Below, piece after piece: positions 1 to 6,154 of a stretch of DNA of 6,937 nt. The position numbers were made by a program, and so were the translations under genes. Below the pieces are notes generated by a model. It did no database searches. It had not been told where the DNA came from and saw only the letters and a program-made list of their open reading frames with translations. How positions within the stretch are numbered: the stretch's first letter is position 1; the number at the start of each line of letters is the position of its first letter. Source of the stretch: Bacteroidota bacterium (lineage in GTDB: Bacteria > Bacteroidota > Bacteroidia > Bacteroidales > Marinifilaceae); contig JAEXFF010000272.1 in the NCBI GenBank assembly GCA_023400335.1, positions 1 to 6,937 on the forward strand, in the 5' to 3' direction.

Positions 1-438
1 GTAAATGAAAAGTTGATCAGCCGTTATCAGGTGGATCAGTCAACGGCTCAGGAAATGTACGATTGGTATGAGAATCTCATCGAAATGATGCGCCTAGAGA
101 AAGTGGAAAAGAGCGGTCATATTCAAGTCTTGAAAAATACTGTAAATGAGTTGAACGAATTGCATTTTTTCCTTTTACACGAAGCCCGGGATATGCGTTA
201 TCAACAGATTGTAACGCAGGCAGCCGCTAATTTGGTCGAATTCCGGGCAAAATCAGGAGTAGATGAAACCGTCGGAGATGTGGAATTGGCTCTGAACGCT
301 TTGTATGGAATATTGATGTTGCGCCTGGAGAAAAAGGAAATTTCTGTTCAGACAGAGCAGGCAATGGGGACGTTCAGCAATATGATAGCCTATCTGGCTG
401 CCCGGTATAAAAAAATGGAAGAGGAAGAGAAAAACTAA
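1..438 (+). CDS. DUF4924-like protein, 5' end outside the window
   Basis: The frame is open from base 1 and ends at TAA 436-438, so only the last 145 codons are visible. A TTG at 13 could be read as a start, but it is more likely an internal Leu because the preceding codons (V-N-E-K) continue the frame and fit the family. The protein looks wholly helical and soluble, with no signal peptide or membrane segment. Recognisable stretches are DWYENLIEMMRLE, then KSGHIQ, then LNALYGILMLRLEKKEIS, and a charged tail ending KKMEEEEKN. These match my memory of DUF4924, a family of about 170-190 residues found in Bacteroidota with no established function. If so, roughly 40 N-terminal residues are missing. 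It lies 23 bases upstream of the next gene in the same direction and may be co-transcribed with it. The family call is by recognition, not by a search. Confidence 0.75.
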   Translation, partial: VNEKLISRYQVDQSTAQEMYDWYENLIEMMRLEKVEKSGHIQVLKNTVNELNELHFFLLHEARDMRYQQIVTQAAANLVEFRAKSGVDETVGDVELALNALYGILMLRLEKKEISVQTEQAMGTFSNMIAYLAARYKKMEEEEKN

Positions 439-461
439 ACTTATATAAAATAACCAGGCTT

Positions 462-1505
462 ATGAAAACAACTTTACTTATTTTAGGGATGATATTTGCG
501 GGAATGACGCTGTATGCCCAAACCAGTAAAAAAGAGTATCAGAAAAACTTTGATAAGGCCAGTATTACAGAGGTGGTTTTGTCGAATCGTTACGGACAGA
601 TTGATGTGGAACAAAAGAAGGCGGATCAAATCAACGTTACAGCTACAATCAGCGTAACAGCTAAGAATAAGAGTAAAGCGGATGAATTTATAGAATATAT
701 CAATATCGAAGATGTCGTGTCCGGAAATTTTTTAAATGTGGAAACCACTTTTGGAAAAGATATGTTTTTTAAGCAGTTGCTTTCCGGATTAGAGATAAAT
801 ATCGTTTATAAAGTCGTATTGCCCTATGGAATAAAACTGAGGATTGTGAATACGGAGGGAAATGTATTTATAGATAATTTTGAGGGAGATCTGGCTATAG
901 ATATAAAAAGTGGAAATTTTCAAATTGGCAGGATGAAAGGGGGAATATTACAAATTCAGCAAAGTGGAGGGAATTTTGTTGTAGCGGAAGTCAGTTCTTT
1001 GAACGGACAATTCAAAGACTGTGATTTGAAAATAGAGAAAGCAAAAGAAGCGAAACTGAACCTGGAAAAATGTAGTGGAACTATAGAGGAAGTGGCAAAA
1101 TTGAATATAACATCCCGGGACGGAGAATTGAGATTGGGGGAAATTGAAGATATGGCAGGCACTTCCAGTTCTACAAAATATGAAATTCAGGATATCGGGA
1201 ACGAATTGAGTATGAAAATGCGGTTTGGTGAAATAAATGTCCGGAATATTCATGCTGATTTCTCACTTGTTCAATTGACAACTAATTATACCAAGGTCGG
1301 TCTAACTTTCATGGAAGGTGCGGGTTATAATTTGGAACTGAAACACAATAAGGGATTAAAAATGGATTTGCCTTCCGATTTTCAACTTAGCCAACAGCCT
1401 ACTTCTGAGAAAAATGTGGTAGTAGAGACGGGTTTTGTGGGAGATAAAAAACATTCCGGAAAAGTGAATTTAGAAATCAGAAACGGAAATTTGTATATTC
1501 AGTAA
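462..1505 (+). CDS. exported DUF4097/DUF2807-like beta-repeat protein, function unknown
   Basis: This 347-residue protein starts with a typical Sec signal peptide: Lys2, a hydrophobic core at about residues 4-17, and a likely signal peptidase I cut after Ala19 (LYA|Q). There is no lipobox Cys and no further membrane segment, so the mature 328 residues should be periplasmic or loosely surface-associated. Residues 33-64 (TEVVLSNRYGQIDVEQ and following) and about 117-280 contain many short strands alternating with Gly/Asn turns, such as GNVFIDNF, SGNFQIGRM and SGGNFVV. The C-terminus repeats this style with GKVNLEIRNGNLYI. This is the look of the DUF4097/DUF2807 'putative adhesin' beta-helix families of Bacteroidota, whose function is not established. 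No catalytic motif is visible. The ATG at 462 is chosen because it begins the signal peptide directly; a Shine-Dalgarno site is not obvious. It probably shares a transcript with the upstream DUF4924-like gene. Confidence 0.7.
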   Translation: MKTTLLILGMIFAGMTLYAQTSKKEYQKNFDKASITEVVLSNRYGQIDVEQKKADQINVTATISVTAKNKSKADEFIEYINIEDVVSGNFLNVETTFGKDMFFKQLLSGLEINIVYKVVLPYGIKLRIVNTEGNVFIDNFEGDLAIDIKSGNFQIGRMKGGILQIQQSGGNFVVAEVSSLNGQFKDCDLKIEKAKEAKLNLEKCSGTIEEVAKLNITSRDGELRLGEIEDMAGTSSSTKYEIQDIGNELSMKMRFGEINVRNIHADFSLVQLTTNYTKVGLTFMEGAGYNLELKHNKGLKMDLPSDFQLSQQPTSEKNVVVETGFVGDKKHSGKVNLEIRNGNLYIQ

Positions 1506-1563
1506 ATTTCCATTCGGAAGAAATGAAAAGAAATGTCTGAAAAATAAACAAAGAAAGCGATTT

Positions 1564-1584
1564 TGTTAAAAATGTAACATTTTT
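1564..1584. promoter_or_regulatory. overlapping A/T-rich dyads upstream of the his promoter
   Basis: Two inverted repeats overlap here. One is AAAAATGT-A-ACATTTTT (1568-1584), a perfect 8-base dyad around one central base. The other is TGTTA-N6-TAACA (1564-1579). The symmetry centre lies about 18-20 bases before the -33 element, a reasonable place for a protein-binding site. The sequence is A/T-rich, so chance symmetry is possible. As RNA it could form a weak A-U hairpin followed by U's, so a minor terminator for the upstream gene is an alternative reading. No regulator is known from the window. Confidence 0.35.
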
Positions 1585-1593
1585 CAATAATAT

Positions 1594-1624
1594 TTTGGAT
1601 AGCGGATTTTTACTTTTATATTTG
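1594..1624 (+). promoter_or_regulatory. Bacteroidota-type promoter for the his operon
   Basis: A TTTG at 1594-1597 and TATATTTG at 1617-1624, separated by 19 bases, match the Bacteroides consensus -33 TTTG / -7 TAnnTTTG used by the primary sigma factor of this phylum. The next base is C, which also fits the TAnnTTTGY form. Transcription would then begin at about 1629-1634, leaving a short 5' end before the leader ATG at 1646. This placement puts the leader peptide and the terminator inside the transcript, as attenuation needs. Confidence 0.75.
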
Positions 1625-1645
1625 CTGCGTTTAAAGAGAAAAATC

Positions 1646-1708
1646 ATGTATAAAATAGTATTACATCATAACCATCATCATTGCCATCACTGTTTTCAGG
1701 TGAGATGA
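1646..1708 (+). CDS. hisL: histidine operon leader peptide (attenuator peptide)
   Basis: This 20-codon reading frame runs ATG 1646 to TGA 1706-1708 and encodes a peptide with the core HHNHHHCHH at codons 7-15. Seven of 20 residues are His, all within nine codons (1664-1690), which is far above the usual frequency. The peptide sits after the his promoter and before an intrinsic terminator and hisG. That arrangement is the hallmark of his leader peptides known from enterobacteria, where ribosomes stall at His codons when charged tRNA-His is scarce. An AGAG at 1635-1638, seven bases before the ATG, may serve as a weak ribosome-binding site. The two Cys codons and the single Asn within the run are not explained. 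The peptide itself probably has no function beyond being translated. The gene symbol is given by analogy of role and position, not by sequence homology. Confidence 0.88.
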   Translation: MYKIVLHHNHHHCHHCFQVR

Positions 1709-1710
1709 TG
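1673..1710 (+). promoter_or_regulatory. his leader hairpin 1:2 (anti-antiterminator)
   Basis: CATCATC (1673-1679) can pair with GATGATG (1704-1710), 7 base pairs. Inside it TCACTG (1687-1692) can pair with CAGGTGA (1697-1703) with one bulged G and a TTTT loop. The 5' arm consists of the His codons. When no ribosome is present, this structure would lock up the antiterminator strand 1697-1704 and allow the terminator to form. The pairing was found by eye, with no free-energy calculation. Confidence 0.55.
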
Positions 1711-1753
1711 CCGTTATGCCGTAATTCATTTTAAAGTATAATAAGCTCGCCTG
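1697..1753 (+). promoter_or_regulatory. his antiterminator (2:3 pairing)
   Basis: CAGGTGAG (1697-1704), the last codons of the leader frame, is complementary to CTCGCCTG (1746-1753) over eight consecutive positions with one G-U wobble. The second segment is the 5' arm of the terminator, so the two structures exclude each other. A ribosome stalled early in the His run (1664-1681) would leave 1697-1704 free while masking its upstream partner. A ribosome that reaches the TGA at 1706 would cover it. The 41-base loop is long but acceptable for this class of switch. Confidence 0.65.
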
Positions 1754-1771
1754 GATCAGGCGGGCTTTTTT
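1743..1771 (+). terminator. intrinsic terminator of the his attenuator
   Basis: GCTCGCCTG (1745-1753) pairs with CAGGCGGGC (1757-1765) to give a 9-base-pair stem with one G-U pair and a GAT loop, followed by six T's (1766-1771). Two A-U pairs (1743-1744 with 1766-1767) can extend the base. The stem is strongly G/C in an otherwise A/T-rich gap. It stands between the leader peptide and hisG with the promoter upstream, so it would stop transcription before the structural genes unless the antiterminator forms. Confidence 0.88.
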
Positions 1772-1817
1772 ATTACCTTTCTGGTTCAGGTTCGGCTTTC
1801 AATTAAAAACGAGCCTT

Positions 1818-2675
1818 ATGACAAATCTTAAAATTGCAATTCAGAAATCGGGTCGGTTAAACGAGGATTCCCTGACTTTACTAAAAGAGTGTGGAATATC
1901 GGTTAATAATGGAAAAGATCAGTTGATGGCACAGGCTTCTAATTTTCAATTGGAGGTATTGTATTTGCGGAATTCGGATATTCCTCAGTATGTAAAAGAT
2001 GGGGTGGCGGATGTAGCCATTATCGGGGATAATACAGAGAAAGAGAAAAAGACAGGGATCATGCATATATTGGATTTAGGTTTTTCCCGTTGCCGTTTAT
2101 CGATTGCTGTTCCTAAGAATGCGGTATTTTCGGGTCTGACTGATTTACAGGGGAAAAAGATAGCTACTTCTTATCCGAATTCTTTGAAGGATTTTTTAAC
2201 GGAGAATGGGATTGAGGCGGAGATCCATGAGATATCCGGTTCTGTTGAAATTGCTCCCAATATTGGTTTGGCTGATGCGATTTGCGATTTGGTAAGTTCC
2301 GGAAGTACTCTTTTCAAGAATGGTTTAAAGGAAGTGTATAAAATCTTTGAGTCTGAAGCCATATTGGCCGCTAATCCTTATTTAGAGGGAGAGAAACGGG
2401 CATTACTGGATCAGTTGGTTTTTCGGATAAAAGCCGTGTTGGCTGCCAAAAATAGCAAATATATATTGTTGAATGCACCGGAACCGGCTTTAGACCGGAT
2501 CTGTGCTTTGTTACCGGGAATGAAGAGTCCTACCGTGATGCCTTTAAAAGAACCGGGATGGGTATCTGTTCATTCCGTAGTAAATGAAACTAAATTCTGG
2601 GAAGTCATCGGGAGTTTAAAAAAAGCAGGTGCTGAAGGAATATTAATTATTCCGATAGAAAAAATGGTTTTATAA
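1818..2675 (+). CDS. hisG: ATP phosphoribosyltransferase, long form
   Basis: HisG catalyses the first and committed step of histidine synthesis: ATP + PRPP to phosphoribosyl-ATP, in the cytoplasm. The 285 residues fit the long form (about 280-300), which carries its own regulatory domain and does not need HisZ. The N-terminal periplasmic-binding-protein-like catalytic domain covers about residues 1-210, starting KIAIQKSGRL. The PRPP-binding loop is DLVSSGSTL at 157-165, preceded by the conserved GLADAICD. Residues about 213-285 (LNAPEPALDRI, PTVMPL, WVSVHSVV, GAEGILIIPIEKM) form the ACT-like C-terminal domain that binds histidine in the long-form family, so feedback inhibition is likely. The start at 1818 is the first ATG in frame with the family's usual N-terminus. 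It follows the attenuator terminator by 46 bases and is the first structural gene of the operon; hisD begins 20 bases after its stop. Confidence 0.97.
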   Translation: MTNLKIAIQKSGRLNEDSLTLLKECGISVNNGKDQLMAQASNFQLEVLYLRNSDIPQYVKDGVADVAIIGDNTEKEKKTGIMHILDLGFSRCRLSIAVPKNAVFSGLTDLQGKKIATSYPNSLKDFLTENGIEAEIHEISGSVEIAPNIGLADAICDLVSSGSTLFKNGLKEVYKIFESEAILAANPYLEGEKRALLDQLVFRIKAVLAAKNSKYILLNAPEPALDRICALLPGMKSPTVMPLKEPGWVSVHSVVNETKFWEVIGSLKKAGAEGILIIPIEKMVL

Positions 2676-2695
2676 TTACAGTAAAAGACAAAGAG

Positions 2696-3994
2696 ATGGA
2701 AAAATGGATAAATCCGCGTTTACAGGATTGGGGAAAGATAACTGCCCGTCCGCAGCTTGGACAAGGGGATTTAGAGAATATATGCCGTGATATCTTTACG
2801 GAAGTACAGAAGGAAGGGGATAAAGCTTTGGTGAAATACACCTGGTATTTTGACCGGGTTCGAATAGGAAATTTTAGAGTAAGTGAGGAGGAAATAGCGG
2901 AGGCGGAGGAGGAAGTCGGCATGGCTTTGAAGGATGCTATCCGGGAAGCGGCCTGGAATATAGAAGCTTTTCATTTAAAACAATTGCCCGGTAGTTGTGA
3001 ATATGAAAGTGGGAAAGGCTTCAGGTGTTGGCAGGAGGTGAGAGGAATCGAACGGGTCGGATTATATATTCCCGGGGGAAGTGCTCCTTTGTTTTCTACA
3101 GTATTGATGTTAGTTATCCCGGCGCGGATAGCCGGCTGCCGGGAAATTGTGATCTGTACTCCTCCCGGCCCGGAAGGGAAGGTGCATCCGGCTATTTTAT
3201 GGGCTGCGCGGTATTGCGGGGCGACTGCTATTTATAAAGTAGGGGGAATTCAGGCCGTAGCAGCGTTGACTTTAGGAACTGAAAGTATCCCCCGCGTTTC
3301 TAAAATATTGGGTCCCGGGAATCAGTATGTTACTGCAGCAAAGCGTTTTGCCGGAAATTATGGGGTAGCTATGGATATGCCGGCCGGTCCTTCAGAAGTT
3401 TTAATCGTTGCCGACAGTACAGCCCGGCCCGAATTTCTTGCAGCCGATTTATTGTCGCAGGCAGAGCATGGGAAAGACAGTCAGGTCGTATTAGTGACCT
3501 GGTGTCCGGATTTACTGGAAAAAGTGGAACGGGAAACAGAACGGCAGATGGAAATGTTGCCTCGTTGTGAAATTGCCCGGGCTGCCTGGGCAAATGCACG
3601 TTTTGTCGTTTTAGAGACTCCGGAAATGTGCATACGGTTTGTAAATGAATATGCTCCCGAACATCTGCTGTTAAGTGTGGAAAATTGCCGGGATTATATT
3701 GCTGACATTCGGAATGCCGGATCTGTTTTTTTGGGAAACTATTCTCCGGAGAGCGCCGGAGATTATGCTTCCGGTACAAATCATACCTTACCGACGGGTG
3801 CTTTTGCTAAAGCTTATAGCGGTATCAATGTGGATGCTTTTCTGAAGAAAATCAGCTTTCAGGAGATTGGTGAGGAAGGACTTCGGTATCTGGCCCCCGT
3901 CATTATGACAATGGCAGAACAGGAACACTTATATGCTCATAAAAATGCAGTACAGATAAGAATTAATAATGTCGGAACAGAACAGAAAAAATGA
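2696..3994 (+). CDS. hisD: histidinol dehydrogenase
   Basis: HisD oxidises L-histidinol to L-histidine in two NAD-dependent steps, the last two reactions of the pathway, using a zinc ion. At 432 residues it is close to the E. coli enzyme (434). All key residues are present, shifted by -4 from E. coli as I recall that numbering: the zinc ligands Gln255, His258 (in LLSQAEHGKDSQ), Asp356 (SAGDYASGTNH) and His415, and the catalytic pair Glu322-His323 (APEHLLL). The family signature DMPAGPSEVLIVAD lies at 227-240 and the NAD-related YIPGG at 124-128. The N-terminus MEKWINPRLQDW is short and ordinary. The gene lies 20 bases after hisG, and its TGA overlaps the ATG of hisC in an ATGA, so translation of hisC is probably coupled to it. 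The last residues (about 425-432) are an unconserved tail. Confidence 0.98.
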   Translation: MEKWINPRLQDWGKITARPQLGQGDLENICRDIFTEVQKEGDKALVKYTWYFDRVRIGNFRVSEEEIAEAEEEVGMALKDAIREAAWNIEAFHLKQLPGSCEYESGKGFRCWQEVRGIERVGLYIPGGSAPLFSTVLMLVIPARIAGCREIVICTPPGPEGKVHPAILWAARYCGATAIYKVGGIQAVAALTLGTESIPRVSKILGPGNQYVTAAKRFAGNYGVAMDMPAGPSEVLIVADSTARPEFLAADLLSQAEHGKDSQVVLVTWCPDLLEKVERETERQMEMLPRCEIARAAWANARFVVLETPEMCIRFVNEYAPEHLLLSVENCRDYIADIRNAGSVFLGNYSPESAGDYASGTNHTLPTGAFAKAYSGINVDAFLKKISFQEIGEEGLRYLAPVIMTMAEQEHLYAHKNAVQIRINNVGTEQKK

Positions 3995-5049
3995 TGAATA
4001 TTCAGAAACTTATCCGGAAAAATATCCGGCTTTTGCAGCCCTATTCCTGCGCCCGACAGGAATATACGGGGGGGAAAGCCATTTTTTTAGATGCTAATGA
4101 AAATCCGTTTGACAATGGTTTTAACCGTTATCCCGATCCTTTTCAGCGGGCAGTTAAAGAGGTATTAGCAAAATATAAGCAGGTGGAGGAATCGCAGATA
4201 ATTCTTGGTAACGGAAGTGATGAAATTATCGATTTGCTTATCCGCTGCTTCTGTCAGCCCGGGAAAGACAATGTGATTGTCTTTTCCCCCGGCTATTCGA
4301 TGTATGAAGTGAGTGCAGCTATTAATGAGGTCGGAGTCAGGAAAATCAATCTCCGGGCGGATTTGCAGCCGGATGGGGAAGAGGCGGAAAAGCAGACGGA
4401 TTTTTTTACGAAAATAATTTTTTTATGTACGCCGAATAATCCGTTGGGGAATATTATCCCTTTAAAGGAAATTGAAAAAATATGCGGAAAATTCAAGGGT
4501 TTGGTGGTGGTAGATGAAGCTTATATTGACTTTGCAGATTCTCCTTCAGCTCTCTCTTTATTAGGAAAGTATGAAAATTTATTTGTATTACAGACTTTAT
4601 CTAAAGCGTGGGGAATGGCTGGATTACGTTTGGGAATCGGATATGGTTGTCCGGTTCTTATCGAAATTTTGAACCGGGTAAAGGCTCCCTATAATGTGGG
4701 CATTCTCGCTCAGCGTACTGCATTGGACGTTTTGAAAAAAAGAGAGGAGTTTGATGAAAAACGGATGGTTATAAAAAAGGAGAGGGAACGTTTATTCCGG
4801 GCTTTCAGTCAATTGGATTTATTTGAATCTGTATATCCTTCTAAGGCGAACTTTATATTGGTGACCTTGGCGGATTTCAGGGAACTGTATGATTTCTTAC
4901 TGCGGCGAAAAATAATTGTCCGGCAGCGGAATATGCCGCCTTTGATTAGAGGGGGACTTCGTATCAGTGTGGGAATTCCGGAAGAAAACGACCGTTTATT
5001 GACTCTGCTGGCTGAGTGGAAATCAGTAAAAAGGACGGGAATATGTTGA
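3991..5049 (+). CDS. hisC: histidinol-phosphate aminotransferase
   Basis: HisC is a PLP-dependent fold-type I aminotransferase that converts imidazole-acetol phosphate and glutamate to histidinol phosphate and 2-oxoglutarate. The 352 residues match the usual 340-360. Visible motifs are the substrate region LDANENPF (33-40), NGSDEIIDLL (74-83), PNNPLG (148-153), the PLP-pyridine Asp175 and Tyr178 in DEAYIDF, the Schiff-base Lys205 in QTLSKAWGMAGLRLG, and the carboxylate-binding Arg324 in GLRISVG. The start is ATG 3991, overlapping the hisD stop by 4 bases; the next codon at 3994 is also ATG and could serve equally well, changing the protein by one residue. The 3' end runs 7 bases into hisB. 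Nothing is missing or broken. Related aminotransferases can look similar, but the position in the his operon settles the role. Confidence 0.97.
   Translation: MMNIQKLIRKNIRLLQPYSCARQEYTGGKAIFLDANENPFDNGFNRYPDPFQRAVKEVLAKYKQVEESQIILGNGSDEIIDLLIRCFCQPGKDNVIVFSPGYSMYEVSAAINEVGVRKINLRADLQPDGEEAEKQTDFFTKIIFLCTPNNPLGNIIPLKEIEKICGKFKGLVVVDEAYIDFADSPSALSLLGKYENLFVLQTLSKAWGMAGLRLGIGYGCPVLIEILNRVKAPYNVGILAQRTALDVLKKREEFDEKRMVIKKERERLFRAFSQLDLFESVYPSKANFILVTLADFRELYDFLLRRKIIVRQRNMPPLIRGGLRISVGIPEENDRLLTLLAEWKSVKRTGIC
5031..5045 (+). promoter_or_regulatory. Shine-Dalgarno site deciding the hisB start
   Basis: AAGGA at 5031-5035 lies seven bases before the ATG at 5043, inside the end of hisC. This favours the ATG over the GTG at 5016, which lies upstream of this site and would add nine residues not seen in the family. 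Strong sites of this kind are not the rule in Bacteroidota. Confidence 0.65.
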
Positions 5050-6143
5050 AGAAAAAAATCTTATTTATAGACCGGGATGGTACCGTATTACGGGAGCCTC
5101 CTGTCGATTATCAGATCGATTGTCTGGAAAAATTTGAATTTATGCCCGGGGTTATCGGAGCATTGCGGGAACTTGCAGAAAAAACGGACTATCGGTTGGT
5201 AATGGTAAGTAATCAGGACGGATTGGGAACTTCTGCTTTTCCGCTGGAGGATTTTTTGCCCTATCAGCAATTGATGCTAAAGACCTTGGAAGGAGAAGGG
5301 GTTTGTTTTGACGAAATATTAATCGATACTAGTTTGCCGGAGGAACATTCTGACCGGCGGAAACCGGCCCCCGGAATAGTGGAAAAATACCTGAATGAAT
5401 TGTTGGACCGGGAAAACTCCTATGTGATTGGAGACCGCTTATCCGATATGCAGTTGGCTGCAAATATGGGAATCCGGGGGATTTATATAGGGGAAGAGCC
5501 GTTTACTGAATTACCGGTTGTATGTTGTGCGAAGTCCTGGCAGGAGGTGCTGGTTTTTTTGAGAAAAGGGTGCTGCAGGACAAAAGTTGAGCGTCGGACT
5601 TCAGAAACTTACGTATGTGCGGAATTGGATTTAAACGGGAGCGGGAAAGCCGAAATCGACACCGGTATTGCTTTTTTCGATCATATGCTGGAGCAGATTG
5701 CCCGACATGGCGGAGTGGATCTGGTGTTACAAGTGAAAGGAGATTTGAAAGTGGACGAACACCATACCATAGAAGATACTGCTATTGTTTTGGGAACTTG
5801 TTTCCGGGAAGCTTTGGGCACTAAAAGAGGGATAGAGCGATATGGATTTGCCTTGCCAATGGACGAATCGAAAGCAGAGGTCTTGCTGGATTTCGGAGGG
5901 CGGGTGTGTCTGATGTGGAAAGCTGATTTTACGCGGGAATATGTGGGAGATTTTCCAACAGAAATGACCCGGCATTTTTTTGCATCATTTTGTGAAAGTA
6001 GCAAATGCAATTTACATATTGAAGCTACGGGCGGAAATACCCATCATCTGATTGAGGCTATTTTTAAAGCTTTTGCCCGTTCGCTGCGGATGGCTATACG
6101 CCAGACCAATACGGTTATCCCTTCGTCCAAGGGAATTATTTAA
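5043..6143 (+). CDS. hisB: bifunctional histidinol-phosphatase / imidazoleglycerol-phosphate dehydratase
   Basis: This 366-residue fusion performs two cytoplasmic steps: dehydration of imidazoleglycerol phosphate and dephosphorylation of histidinol phosphate. Residues 1 to about 170 are a HAD phosphatase with the nucleophile motif DRDGT (Asp10, Asp12), SNQDGLGT (56-63), Lys107 and GDRLSDMQLA (Asp131, Asp135). Residues from about 178 are the dehydratase, with the metal-binding segments FFDHMLEQIARHGG (His214, His222), DEHHTIED (239-245) and THHLIEAIFKAF (His334, His335, Glu338), ending with the usual PSSKGII. The segment corresponding to the zinc loop of E. coli HisB (Cys, His, Cys, Cys) reads DTSLPEEHSDRRKP at 95-108, so all four ligands are replaced. 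The start chosen is ATG 5043, not the in-frame GTG 5016: it gives MLKKKILFIDRDG, the typical beginning, and has a good AAGGA. It overlaps hisC by 7 bases and ends 11 bases before hisH. Confidence 0.96.
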   Translation: MLKKKILFIDRDGTVLREPPVDYQIDCLEKFEFMPGVIGALRELAEKTDYRLVMVSNQDGLGTSAFPLEDFLPYQQLMLKTLEGEGVCFDEILIDTSLPEEHSDRRKPAPGIVEKYLNELLDRENSYVIGDRLSDMQLAANMGIRGIYIGEEPFTELPVVCCAKSWQEVLVFLRKGCCRTKVERRTSETYVCAELDLNGSGKAEIDTGIAFFDHMLEQIARHGGVDLVLQVKGDLKVDEHHTIEDTAIVLGTCFREALGTKRGIERYGFALPMDESKAEVLLDFGGRVCLMWKADFTREYVGDFPTEMTRHFFASFCESSKCNLHIEATGGNTHHLIEAIFKAFARSLRMAIRQTNTVIPSSKGII

Positions 6144-6154
6144 AACGCAAGGAA

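Larger units (their letters stand above)
1506..1817 (+). other. 312-base intergenic his control region
   Basis: This gap lies between the exported-protein gene and hisG. Its first 60 bases are A/G-rich and show no gene and no convincing terminator for the upstream gene; there is only a weak TTCC-attc-GGAA hairpin near 1508-1519 without a T tract. After that come a dyad (1564-1584), a promoter (1594-1624), a His-rich leader peptide (1646-1708), alternative RNA hairpins (1673-1753) and an intrinsic terminator (1745-1771). The remaining 46 bases lead to hisG and hold no further clear element. Confidence 0.85.

Noticed and set aside
948..1253. Minus-strand open frame of 101 codons inside the exported-protein gene.
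   Set aside because: It lies wholly within a well-supported coding region, has low-complexity Phe/Ser composition, and no recognisable domain. The same holds for the other minus-strand frames across hisG-hisH.
1506..1530. Possible terminator for the upstream gene (TTCC-attc-GGAA).
   Set aside because: Only four base pairs and no T tract, so it is not a convincing terminator.
1781..1790. CTGGTTCAGG, a near copy of the terminator tip CTGGATCAGG (1751-1760).
   Set aside because: It could in principle compete with the 3' arm of the terminator, but only about four base pairs are involved and there is no T tract. Chance is sufficient.
3025..3237. Plus-strand open frame within hisD.
   Set aside because: It is in another frame of a gene whose catalytic residues are all present; the translation shows no family features.
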